A stretch of 64,000 bases of DNA from Flaccisagitta enflata (lineage: Eukaryota > Chaetognatha > Sagittoidea > Aphragmophora), in contig OZ231126.1 in NCBI GenBank assembly GCA_965153355.1, forward strand, positions 98,270,001 to 98,334,000, given 5' to 3'. Positions 1 through 11,900 of this stretch are shown piece by piece (positions within the stretch are counted from its first letter, which is position 1; every line of letters starts with the position of its first letter). The notes beneath the pieces are model-generated. The model saw only the letters and a list, made by a program, of their open reading frames with translations, did not search any database and was not told the DNA's origin. Position numbers and translations under genes: made by a program.

Positions 1-405
1 ACAATCTTGGTGTCAATCTTTAAGTTATAACACAAAGCATCAGATCAGAAAAAACTTTGAACCAAAAAAAATCATTTTGGGGATTTTCACCCCTAGGGGT
101 AGTCAATTGGGGTACCCCGGGGTACCTAGTACATTGGAATTTCAGAAAAAAAAAAGATGGCAAAACATTCCTCTGTGTTTGTGGATTCATAATCAAGAAT
201 AAAAGATTCGGGATCTCAACTCCTTATATCCCCCAAAAAATAACAAAAATGGATGGTAGGGCTAATTTTTAACAAAAATTGCTAAAATTCGAGTTGAGAT
301 CCTGAATTTTTTATTCTTGATTATGAATCCACAAACACAGAAGAATGTTTTTCCATCTTTTTTTTCTGAAATTCAACGGACTAGGTACCCTGGGGCAACC
401 CATTG
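1..405. repeat. Truncated copy of a large palindromic element
   Basis: The stretch from 1 to about 240 closely matches 12258-12490. The stretch from 290 to 400 is an inverted copy of the same block (TTATTCTTGATTATGAATCC appears here, and its complement lies near 185-205). The window therefore opens inside a second copy of the palindromic element seen in full at 12062-13037. No coding potential is seen. Confidence 0.75.
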
Positions 406-667
406 CATAACGACTTCTGTAGTAACGCCATTTCCGGTATTCGCCATGTCAGCGTAACGCCATTTTGGCGTCTATATGGCGTTTTTCGAGACGTTATTAT
501 TGTTGTCATTGCTGTCACTTTTTTGTCCATCTTTTTTACTCATTATGGATTTCTAGTGATCATTTGAAAACAGACTAAAGATAAAAAGAATGTTATATAA
601 TAAATTTACCATTAATAATGATTTTTTTCATTTTTCATTTTTTATTTCTCACTTTTCACTTTTAACT

Positions 668-2466
668 TGATGGAGTGGACGGGTCTGATGGAGTGGACGG
701 GTCTGATGGAGTGGACGGGTCTGATGGAGTGGACGGGTCTGATGGAGTGGACGGGTCTGATGGAGTGGACGGGTCTGATGGAGTGGACGGGTCTGATGGA
801 GTGGACGGGTCTGATGGAGTGGACGGGTCTGATGGAGTGGACGGGTCTGATGGAGTGGACGGGTCTGATGGAGTGGACGGGTCTGATGGAGTGGACGGGT
901 CTGATGGAGTGGACGGGTCTGATGGAGTGGACGGGTCTGATGGAGTGGACGGGTCTGATGGAGCGGACGGGTCTGATGGAGCGGACGGGTCTGATGGAGC
1001 GGACGGGTCTGATGGAGCGGACGGGTCTGATGGAGCGGACGGGTCTGATGGAGCGGACGGGTCTGATGGAGCGGACGGGTCTGATGGAGCGGACGGGTCT
1101 GATGGAGCGGACGGGTCTGATGGAGCGGACGGGTCTGATGGAGCGGACGGGTCTGATGGAGCGGACGGGTCTGATGGAGCGGACGGGTCTGATGGAGCGG
1201 ACGGGTCTGATGGAGCGGACGGGTCTGATGGAGCGGACGGGTCTGATGGAGCGGACGGGTCTGATGGAGCGGACGGGTCTGATGGAGCGGACGGGTCTGA
1301 TGGAGCGGACGGGTCTGATGGAGCGGACGGGTCTGATGGAGCGGACGGGTCTGATGGAGCGGACGGGTCTGATGGAGCGGACGGGTCTGATGGAGCGGAC
1401 GGGTCTGATGGAGCGGACGGGTCTGATGGAGCGGACGGGTCTGATGGAGCGGACGGGTCTGATGGAGCGGACGGGTCTGATGGAGCGGACGGGTCTGATG
1501 GAGCGGACGGGTCTGATGGAGCGGACGGGTCTGATCGAGCGGACGGGTCTGATCGAGCGGACGGGTCTGATCGAGCGGACGGGTCTGATCGAGCGGACGG
1601 GTCTGATCGAGCGGACGGGTCTGATCGAGCGGACGGGTCTGATCGAGCGGACGGGTCTGATCGAGTGGACGGGTCTGATCGAGTGGACGGGTCTGATCGA
1701 GTGGACGGGTCTGATCGGGTGGACGGGTCTGATCGGGTGGACGGGTCTGATCGAGTGGACGGGTCTGATCGAGTGGACGGGTCTGATCGAGTGGACGGGT
1801 CTGATCGAGTGGACGGGTCTGATCGAGTGGACGGGTCTGATCGAGTGGACGGGTCTGATCGAGTGGACGGGTCTGATCGAGTGGACGGGTCTGATCGAGT
1901 GGACGGGTCTGATCGAGTGGACGGGTCTGATCGAGTGGACGGGTCTGATCGAGTGGACGGGTCTGATCGAGTGGACGGGTCTGATCGAGTGGACGGGTCT
2001 GATCGAGTGGACGGGTCTGATCGAGTGGACGGGTCTGATCGAGTGGACGGGTCTGATCGAGTGGACGGGTCTGATCGAGTGACGGGTCTGATCGAGTGGA
2101 CGGGTCTGATCGAGTGGACGGGTCTGATCGAGTGGACGGGTCTGATCGAGTGGACGGGTCTGATCGAGTGGACGGGTCTGATCGAGTGGACGGGTCTGAT
2201 CGAGTGGACGGGTCTGATCGAGTGGACGGGTCTGATCGAGTGGACGGGTCTGATCGAGTGGACGGGTCTGATCGAGTGGACGGGTCTGATCGAGTGGACG
2301 GGTCTGATCGAGTGGACGGGTCTGATCGAGTGGACGGGTCTGATCGAGTGGACGGGTCTGATCGAGTGGACGGGTCTGATCGAGTGGACGGGTCTGATCG
2401 AGTGGACGGGTCTGATCGAGTGGACGGGTCTGATCGAGTGGACGGGTCTGATCGAGTGGACGGGTC
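668..2466. repeat. 18-bp minisatellite, about 100 copies
   Basis: A near-perfect tandem array of GAGTGGACGGGTCTGATS. Variants occur in blocks: GGAGTGGAC units first, then about 31 GGAGCGGAC, then 7 CGAGCGGAC, then CGAGTGGAC to the end, with two CGGGTGGAC units and a single 1-bp deletion near 2080. Because 18 is a multiple of three and the unit lacks stops in several frames, long open frames on both strands are artefacts. The right flank (TCACTTTAGTAACCAC, then TGTGACCTTTA) recurs after the array at 17107-17858, so both arrays belong to one family. Confidence 0.95.
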
Positions 2467-2572
2467 TATTTTCACTTTAGTAACCACGATGTGACCTTTA
2501 CAGTCTATGGACAAAACGAGGAAAGTAGATTTTGCTGATCACCGTTATGATGCTTAGGCGTAGTTGATTTTA

Positions 2573-2830
2573 AAATGTAGGTTTCTAATTACCACATAGA
2601 AATTTACTAAAGACTGAAAAAATTAACAGAAGAACAATTACTACCTGTAGTAATCGTTCAAAATATAGGTTTGTAATTACCTCCAAAAAAATTACTTAGG
2701 ACTGAAAGAAATTAACGGAAGAACGATTACTACCTGTAGTAATCGTTCTTGCAATAGTTTCTTTCAATCATTTTCTATGAGGTAATTACAAGCCTACATT
2801 TTGAACAATTACTACAGAAAAATTTGAGCT
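2573..2830. repeat. Small foldback repeat
   Basis: Two direct copies of a block beginning TGTAGGTTTCTAATTACC (about 2575 and 2660), each ending in the palindrome ATTACTACCTGTAGTAAT, are followed by an inverted copy reaching about 2810. It looks like a short nonautonomous foldback element. No gene is seen. Confidence 0.6.
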
Positions 2831-2839
2831 AGAATAATT

Positions 2840-3312
2840 TTAGCAATTATGAATAAGTGCTAAAAAGTTTTTAGCTGGAAACTGAAAGGGTAAAAGGTGC
2901 TAAAATTTAAAGTGCTTAAGGTAAATAAGCTAAAATATTTAATGCTAAAACATACGTTACTAAAACATAAATTTTTCTTCCCTAAAAAACTACATTTTAT
3001 GCTAAAAAATTTTTAGCAACTAACATTTTAGCAACAAACTTCATAGCCTACATCTTTTTAGCAAGGAACTTTTTAGCATTTAACTTGTAAGCTCAAATCC
3101 TATAAGCTAAAAACTTTTTAGCCAAATTTTTCTTCGCTAAAAACTTTTTAGCATCAAGAATTCTGATCACAATGCTTTTTGGCAAATTTTTTTGGATAGA
3201 AATTAAGCTAAAAACATTTTAGCACATTTATTTAGCGGGAACCCGGTGCTAAAAAGCTGCTAAAATGTTGCTAAAATGTTGCTAAAATGTTGCTTAAATA
3301 TTGCTAAAAAGC
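2840..3312. repeat. GCTAAAAAC/GTTTTTAGC palindrome-rich element
   Basis: Dozens of GCTAAAA and TTTTAGC words in both orientations allow extensive hairpin formation. It closes with repeated TGCTAAAATGT words. A related stretch lies at 59935-60378. Probably a degenerate nonautonomous repeat; nothing coding is seen. Confidence 0.6.
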
Positions 3313-3660
3313 TGCCAAAAATTTTTTAATCTCCCCCCCCTGTGAATATCTAAAAATATAAATTTACTCACACACGAACGAACAAACAAAAAACTAACAT
3401 AAACCCACACACAAACACTCAAACTTTAAAATACAAAACCCACAGAAAAAAACCAAACGAATAAACACGCACAATTCCTATTCCTATTCCTTTTCCTATT
3501 CCATCACAAATAATAACCAGCACAATATCAAACACTAGACAAACAAAAACAAACAAACAAACACAAACAAAAAAAACAATAAAACAAACTAACAAAATCT
3601 CAGTGCCGTCGGTGTCCTGTTCCTCGAAAATGTCGTATTCTTTTATCCATCTTTTCGCAG

Positions 3661-5897
3661 TGGGTGGAGACTTGGAAGTGCTCAGTAATACGCCTTTGGC
3701 ACCACGTACGAGGGACGATATAACACTGCTAGTCAGAAATTTCAAGTAAGTTTTTTGAATTATCATTGACTCAATATGTCGGTATGGTGTATTTTGTGCA
3801 ACTGCAATGTTAAATTCCGCTCCGTCAAGATGCGCAGTGTCTCATTGGATAACTGAATTTCTTCAATTGCTAACTATGGCAAAAAAAAAAGCAAACAGTT
3901 ACTTCTTTTGCTTATAAATCCTTTGAAAATACACCCAGTGTGCTGAAATTTTTACTGGAGTTACTTTTTGGTATTATTAAGCATCACTGAAAAAATCGAT
4001 GTCCTGCTCTAAATATTTTAGGAATTATAGATTTTTTAAAACTGTTTGTCCGATGATCAGAAATTCAACGTACACACATAAGAATTTTCAAAGAATGAAT
4101 AAACAAATTAAAAAAAAAACCGCACTAAATCTAGTCCGATTTTGATGAAATTTGAAGCGGAAGTAGACCACATTATTAGCAGGCTGTGGTAAGAATTTCA
4201 TAACGAAACTCCGATTATTTTAGCAGAAACAGCAAATTTTTCCAAACTTTTTTTTATGGGTTTAAGAATGCAGTTGATGAAGATGAAACCTGAAATATAA
4301 AGTAATGCTATGGCCCTAGTTTTTTACCGATTATCATAATTTTTGAACTGGTAACTTTTTTACTTATGAGTAATCTCCAGTCAAATTTTTGTGAAGATGG
4401 AAGCATTTTTAGTCTCCCAAATTGCAAAAATATTCTTACAGGTAGCTGAATATTTCTTATCCTGAGCATGCTTACAATCAACCAATATCTACCCCACTAG
4501 ACTTTATCTGAGTAGAAGCGAATTTTGCCTAGTATTAGTAAATAGCACCATCAGACTACAGTTTAAAAATCATAACAATACTCCCAAAACTTTTTGCTCA
4601 ATGCTAATTTTACTAAAAATGGAATTATTTCAATTCAGGATAAATGTCATCTCTGGCAGTCAAAAAAAGAGGTGACTTCAGTAAAAATGTGATAACGGCT
4701 AAAGTATTCAACGGATTTTGATAAAAAATTTTAACCACACATAGTCCAAATCATGGTTATCATTCCCTGTAAATTTTGTGCAAATTGGTCAACATCTTCT
4801 TATATTTTTGCTTTCTCAAAATTCGTTCGCTTTTTTATTTTGCCATAGTTACTCTTGAGTAATATTTGAAATTTATAGTTGGGCTTCACTAGATCGCATG
4901 TGAGGGGCCTGAGCAAAACAATGCCTTTTAGAGAAGCTGTCTTATTGCCATAATAGAAATAACTGAAAAATCCTCTCTGGGACAAAGCCTATAATGCCTT
5001 ATAGGCGGCCATACCCTACTGGCGGGTGCGCTCTAGCAGTGCTCCACTGTATATGTATTTCCATTTCCCAGTTATCCCATGCCCCGTGCCGTCGGCGTAT
5101 CTTCCCCGGCGTCGACTCCTTCCTCCTCCACTTCGTCGATCATCAGCGCCGCGCCACCAACAGCCACGCCACCATCTTCTCAAACGACCGCCTCTGCCAT
5201 TCACACCAAACGCCAGGGAGTCCCACTGCAAAAGATCAAACTTCCTAACGTCTCCCCTGCGAGCAAGGTTTGTTGAAGAAGATAATTTGGAAAAAAGTCG
5301 AGATTCGAAGATTCGAAGACTTTTTGATTCCCGCGAAGAAAAGTTGTTTTCCCTTTTTTTCATGGGCCGTTTGAGGAAGTTGCTGCATTTTTGGGGCAGA
5401 ACGAGACTACGCATGAAATTAATAGCTAAGAAAGAGCTAAATCTCCTCTTTCAGATGACGCCAAGCAGAATTCTCTGCGATCGATAATTTTGGAGCTATG
5501 ATTTTTTAAATCTTTTTTTATTTTCTCTCATTTTTCGCATTTTTCCCTAAAACAAGGAATCGAGTTAGTTGAAGTCTATTTGAACTTTGAAATGTCCCAG
5601 GTGATGATTGTGCATCCTGGCAGCACAGTCTCTCTCTCATTTCAACTCTGGACTCTATGAGAGGCTTTGTCTGTCAGTCCATCCATCGGTCTGTTGGTCT
5701 GTCTGTCCGTCCAAGTGGAAAAGTGGAAAAACAAGCTGTCTAGATGCTTGTGTGTGGTGGTTGGGGTTGGGGTGTAGATGGGGGTTGGATGCCTCTGTCC
5801 ACCTGTCTGCAACGATATTGTAACCCCGTGTTGCATGTTTTTCTCTGTTTTACTCTCTGTCTCTCTCTCCCTCTCTCCCCTTTTGTCTGTCTGTCTG

Positions 5898-5980
<83 letters not shown>

Positions 5981-8900
5981 TTCTCGAGCAGCATTTACGA
6001 CTTTTTTCCTACGGCGATTAGCCGCCCTTATTGGTAAACAAGGTCATGAGATGTCCTTTTATTTTTATGTCAATGGGAGCTTTTGAACCAATTTTTCAGA
6101 AAAATTCATAAACTTTTACTACCCTTTGCCTATTATTTTTGTAGTAATACTTTACTGGACTTGGGCAATTTACATGGGTAGAGGGTAGTAAAACTGTGTG
6201 AATTTCTTTTTTTATTTGGTAGGCAATTTACATAGGTAGAGGGTAGTAAAACTATGTGAATTTTTTTTTATTTGGTATACAATTAAAGGGTATTAAATAA
6301 ATAACTACTTTCATCACCTTCAACTACTGTCTTCACCTTCAACTACTGTCTTCACCTTCAACTACTGTCTTCACCTTCAACTACTGTCTTCACCTTCAAC
6401 TACTGTCTTCACATTCAACTACTGTATTCACCTTCAACTACTGTATTCACCTGAGCAACTACTGTATTCACCTGAGCAACTACTGTATTCACCTGAGCAA
6501 CTACTGTATTCACCTGAGCAACTACTGTATTCACCTGAGCAACTACTGTATTCACCTGAGCAACTACTGTATTCACCTGAGCAACTACTGTATTCACCTG
6601 AGCAACTACTGTATTCACCTGAGCAACTACTGTATTCACCTGAGCAACTACTGTATTCACCTGAGCAACTACTGTATTCACCTGAGCAACTACTGTATTC
6701 ACCTGAGCAACTACTGTATTCACCTTCAACCACTGTATTCACCTTCAACCACTGTATTCACCTTCAACCACTGTATTCACCTTCAACCACTGTATTCACC
6801 TTCAACCACTGTATTCACCTTCAACCACTGTATTCACCTTCAACCACTGTATTCACCTTCAACCACTGTATTCACCTTCAACCACTGTATTGACCTTCAA
6901 CCACTGTATTCACCTTCAACCACTGTATTCACCTTCAACCACTGTATTCACCTTCAACCACTGTATTCACCTTCAACTACTGTATTCACCATCGACTATT
7001 GTCATCAACTTCGACTGTTATTATCATCTTTTGTGAAAATGTTTTTTAAACATTTTTTGGAATTTTTTTTTTTGAATAACTTTTTGAAAATTTTTAAGGA
7101 AGATTTTTAAAGAATTTTTCGAACGTTTTGAATTTTTTTTTTTTTTTGTCATTATCATTTATTGTTGTCATCATCCTCCACTATTATTATCATTATCAAG
7201 TTTTGTCATCACTAAAACAATATTGAATTTTTGTATTTTTCTTTTGAAATTATTGTTTTTCTATCTTCTCCAGTTGCGTTTACGCAACGAGAAAGCTTTT
7301 TTCGATACAAGATAATTTAAGAGATGAAGAAATCTTGAGAGAAAAACCGAAAAATCGCGTCGGGGTTTTCGCATTACGGATATTCCAATCATCCTACCTA
7401 CCTACCTTCCTACGGACACACCCTGTTTTAGAGATGCGAGGATGCATCTGCAATAAAAAGGTTTTATCGTCTACAATAAAACTTACTACTGTACTGAGCA
7501 ATTTTGCATTCATTTGTCACATCTCAGGATTCCTCATCGACGCCGACTCCCCGTCCAGACTCCAACCCCGCAACACCCACTTCACCCAAAAACTTGTTCG
7601 CGCCTTCAGAAAAATCATCGATGACGTCCAAAGCGGGAGCTCCCACCCCGCCTTCGTCCCTCCCTTTCACTAATACGATGGGCAACTCCCCCAATGGCGA
7701 CGCGACCACGCAACAACAATCTCAATTGACACGAAAACAGTCTTACAGCACAACCATGGGTTAGTTAACTTTGATGAAATAAACATGGCCGGATACACGG
7801 CTACCGTAGTCGCGTGCGTGTGGGCAGGGGCAGTGATGAAACATGTTAACTCAAATATTTGGGCAGGAGCAGTAATGCAAGACGCCGACGAACGCAGAAT
7901 TTATGAGAAGGCAATTTGAGAGGGAATGGCCGCGGCTAGTTGGAAACAGGTCTGAGGGCCATGTCGACAATCATGGCTGGAAGTGGTGAGATAAATGGAG
8001 GAGGGAGACCTGGTAGGTGCCCACGTTGTGACCTATGTGATAGGGTTGTCAGGGTAAGGGGGGTGGGGGGGACTGGGGTGTTGTGTTCTGTGTGCTTGGG
8101 GGGTGCGTTGCCGTTTGGTGGGATTGTGAGTGAGGGGGAGTTTAGGGGGGCGCTTAGGGATTACCGGGAGGGGCTTGGGTCGCGGGCTGGTGAGTTCCAG
8201 GGTCTTAGGTTTGACCCGTACGATGATGAGGTCAGGGGGGCTATTGGGGGAGTGGGGGCAGCACTGGGGGGGTGTGGGTATACTGGGGGGGATGAGGTGG
8301 GTGGTAAGCTGAGAGGGTTAGCCCAGAGGGGCGGTTGTGCCCTCTCCCTACTCTTCCACAATGTGAGGAGTGCAAAGGGCCCTGGGCTGGAGTTACTTGA
8401 GGGGGAGATGAGGAGGTGGGCTGTGGGGTGGGATGTGGTTGGGTTGGCTGAGACGTGGTTGGATGAGGAGAGTGAGAAGGGGGTGGCAGTGGAGGGGTTT
8501 GGGGCAGTGTTTGCCTCTAGGAGAGAGAAAGGTGGGGGTGGTGTTGCGTTGTTGGTTCGGGATGGGTTAACATACAGGGAACGGCCGGACTTGGGGACAT
8601 TCATTGAGGGTGAGTTTGAGTCTCTTTTTGTTGAGATAGTAAGGGGTGGGGGACGTAGGAATGACATAGTGGGGGTGGTCTACAGGCCCCCAGGGGGGCA
8701 GCTGCAGGGATTTAAGGACATGATGGCCCAGGTTTTGTCAAAGATACGGGGCCAGGATGGGTACGTGATGGGGGACTTCAATGTTGACTTGATTAAGGCG
8801 GGGACTCATGAGCCGACATCCGATTTTGTTGGGGGATTCATGGAGAAGGGGTTCCACCCCCTGATATCCCTTCCAACAAGGTTGACTGACACTACTGCCA

Positions 8901-11900
8901 CGCTGATTGACAACATTTGGACCAATAATTTGAGGGAGGCGATCGTCAGTGGGTTGGTGACGGTGAGGGTGTCGGATCACCTCCCGATTTATGGGTTCAT
9001 AGGGGGGGAGGGATGGATGGGGGGGTTAGGGGTAGGGGTGTTGAGAGGAGGGTGGTCAATGAGGGGAGGATTGCGAGGTTTGCAGAGGAGTTAGGGAGCT
9101 GGTGCTTCGACGTCACCGCTGGGCTGGGGGTTGAGGGTAACGTCGCAAGGTTCAGGAATGGGTTCCGGGATCTCTATGATTCTGTGTTCCCAGTGGCTGA
9201 GGCCAAGCGGAAGGGGAAGGACCGGGAGAAGCCGTGGTTGGATGATGAGGGGTTTAAGGAGATGGTGCGGGAGAAGGGGTTGCTGTACTCCAGGAAGATC
9301 AGGGTGGGGCTGGGGGAGGCTGAGCAGGCCAGGTTGGTCGAAGTAACTAAGGAGGTGAATAGGACTAGGCAGAGGTTAAAGAGGGCTTACTTCGACCAGA
9401 GGTTGGGAGAGATGGAGGGGGATTTGAGGGCGACTTGGGAGGTTTTGGGGGAGGCTATAAGGGGCAGGTGTAGGAAGGGCAGGGGGGCAACCTGTGGGTA
9501 CTTTGGGAAGGATGGGGTGGGGGTGACAGATGGGGGGGAGATAGCGGGGGGCTTTTGCGATTTCTATTGCAAAGTGGGGCCAGAGCTGGCGGCTAGGATA
9601 GGAAGGGAGAGGGATGGGTCGCACCTGGAGTACATGGGAGAGAGGGTAGGGGGTTCTCTGATCTGGCAGCCTACCACCCCGATGGAGGTGGAGGAGTTGT
9701 GCCGGGGTCTGGAACCGAATAAGGGGGTAGGATGGGATGGGGTGTCGCCCCGGGTGATTAAGGGGGTTGCGCGCGAGATAGCGGGACCGCTGTCTGCGTT
9801 CTATAACTACTGCATCCGGGAGGGGCACTACCCGGCATGCTTTAAGGTGGCTAGAGTGGTCCCTGTCTATAAAGGAGAGGATCCCACCCAGTTTTCGAAC
9901 TACAGGCCGGTCTCCGTTCTTCCGGTTCTCTCCCAGATTTTTGAGAGAGTGCTGAGGGCCAGGCTGGAGGGATTTCTGGACAGGGAGCGGGTACTGGCCC
10001 CGGGGCAGTATGGGTTCAGGGCAGGCCACTCGACTGCCATGGCTGTTCTGGACATGGTTGAGAGGGTAAGGGCAGCGTGGGCAGGGGGGAATGTGGCAGC
10101 GGGGGTGTTTGTGGACCTGAAGAAGGCGTTCGACACTGTTGATCACCAACTTCTTCTCTCTAAGCTCGAGCACTATGGGATAAGGGGTAGTGCTCTGGCT
10201 CTGCTGGAGAGCTACTTGAGAGATAGGTCCCAGTATGTGGTATATGGGGGGGTTGAGTCAGGGAGGGGGGAGGTTAAGTGTGGGGTCCCTCAGGGCTCAG
10301 TGTTGGGCCCTCTGTTCTTCCTGATTTATGTCAATGACATGATGAAGGCTTGCGAGGGCCTTGACCTGGTCCTGTTTGCGGATGATACGAACATCTTCGC
10401 ACAGGATAGGGATCCGGGGGTGCTTTTTGAGAAGGTGAACAGGGGGATGGGGGGGCTTGCGAGGTGGTTCCGCTGTAATAGGCTGACTCTGAATCTCAAG
10501 AAGACAGAGTATGTCTATTTTGGGGGACCTAGAGGTGGGGTGGACCCTGGGCTGGGGGTTGAGATAGGGGGTGAGAGTAAGGAGGGTGGAGGAGGCGCGG
10601 TTCTTGGGAGTGTGGGTGGATGAGGGGCTTAAGTGGAGGGACCAGGTTGGCAGGGTTCGGAATAAGGTGGGTCAGTTGCTGGGCGTGATTGGCAGGGCTG
10701 GGTCGGTATTGGGTGGACGTGCCCTCATGGCCCTGTACAATGGGCTAGTTCTCCCACACCTGCAGTACTGCCTTATGGTGTGGGGAAACTTCCAGGGGGA
10801 CGGGAATGGGGGGGTTGGGGGTGCACTTTTACAGTGCCAGAAGAGGTTTGCCGGCATCATCGCGGGGGTTCGGGGCCGTTACCACGCGGATCCGATTCTC
10901 TCCAGGCTTGGCATGTTGAAGGTTGGGGACCTTTACAAGCAGCAGCTCCGAGTGCATGCCTGGCGTTTTGTTAATCGCCGGCTGCCGGAGAACCAGGCGG
11001 CCATGCTGCAAAGGGTTGGGGAGGTCCATGGTTATGGGACCAGGTCCGCCAGGGGCGGCCTTTTCCTCTCCACCCGGGACCACAGGTCCATCGGCTACAG
11101 GGTCCCTAAGGAGTGGGATTCTCTGACAGAGGGGCAGAGGGGGTCGGGGTCGCTTGGCTCTCTAAAGAGGGGATCGAGGGCGGGGTTTTTGGCGGGCTAT
11201 GGGGCTTTTGTGTGTGGTGTGCGGGGGTGTTATGTGTGTTCTGCATGATAGGTCACAACGTGGATGTCTGGTCGGTGACTTTGGATATATCTGAAACTGG
11301 TCTGGATACAGTGGTTTTGGCTTCCCGTCGTTAACTTTAAAGCGTTCTCTGCAATCATTGCGTCATATATGCATATGTCTTTGGGGTCCACTTATGCAAA
11401 TTACGCGCTCGTCTATTATTTAAACCCTCGCCTTAAAGGGAGATTCCCTGATTGCATCTGCCATTTTTTAATTGGCTACGACGTTAACATGTAATTAGTT
11501 TATAGTCTTTTGATTGAAACGTGAACTGTGATGTTATTGAAATTTGAATCCATGTATTGATTGAATCGTAACAAAGAGATCGCCCGGATCTAAATATGTT
11601 GCCTCCTCTACCTTCTTCTTTGCAGAAAACGTTAAGAACGCTAAAAAACAAAACAATGACCAACCAACCGGCAGACAGAGCAACCGACCGACAGATCGAC
11701 ATAGCGGGTTGAAGACTGAAGAATGAAGAGTCGCGAGTACGCGACTAAAATGACTTTTCAGTAATACTTCCACATTCCCAGTAACAGTTCCACATTCTTG
11801 TTCACGGTTGCATTGTGCTACATCTCTAAGTCTTAACCTTCATATCTTGAGATTGAAATAGCCATGACCAGGGTGGCGGAAAATTCTATAGGTCCAAGGC

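Larger units (their letters stand above)
7920..11340 (+). mobile_element. Non-LTR retrotransposon (LINE, endonuclease + reverse transcriptase), frameshifted
   Basis: It carries an N-terminal Cys-rich segment, an APE-type endonuclease, a reverse transcriptase and a C-terminal LINE domain in order on the + strand, spread over three overlapping frames. The coding strand is extremely G-rich, unlike its AT-rich surroundings. No poly-A tail or target duplication could be fixed, so the ends are approximate. It is same-sense within TAB1 intron 3. The class looks like the Jockey/CR1/L2 group from domain order and the FADD catalytic box; the family is not certain. Confidence 0.9.
7782..11750 (-). mobile_element. 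Helentron-like element (HINE) split by a LINE
   Basis: The left end GGCCGGATACACGGCTACC with AGTCGCGTGCGTG (7785-7815) and the right end GAGTCGCGAGTACGCGACTAA (minus its last base, 11729-11747) are the two ends of one element type. The right end is a hairpin (AGTCGCG/CGCGACT) preceded by a (GACC/GACA)-rich tract. Between them lies the LINE at about 7930-11340, so the simplest reading is a LINE inserted into an older HINE within TAB1 intron 3. Confidence 0.65.

Noticed and set aside
649-2514. Open frames of 471-621 codons on both strands
   Set aside because: They are created by an 18-bp tandem array with no stop in the unit. They have no gene-like composition, and the array is noncoding by context.
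3419-3766. 115-codon - strand frame
   Set aside because: It covers the antisense of TAB1 exon 3661-3745 and an A/T-rich stretch. The + strand exon explains the conserved part.
6415-6748. Two overlapping 104-codon - strand frames (VNTVVAQ and GEYSSCS repeats)
   Set aside because: Products of the 21-bp minisatellite.
6305-6995. CRISPR-like array
   Set aside because: Units are contiguous, with no unique spacers, and the genome is animal. It is a minisatellite.
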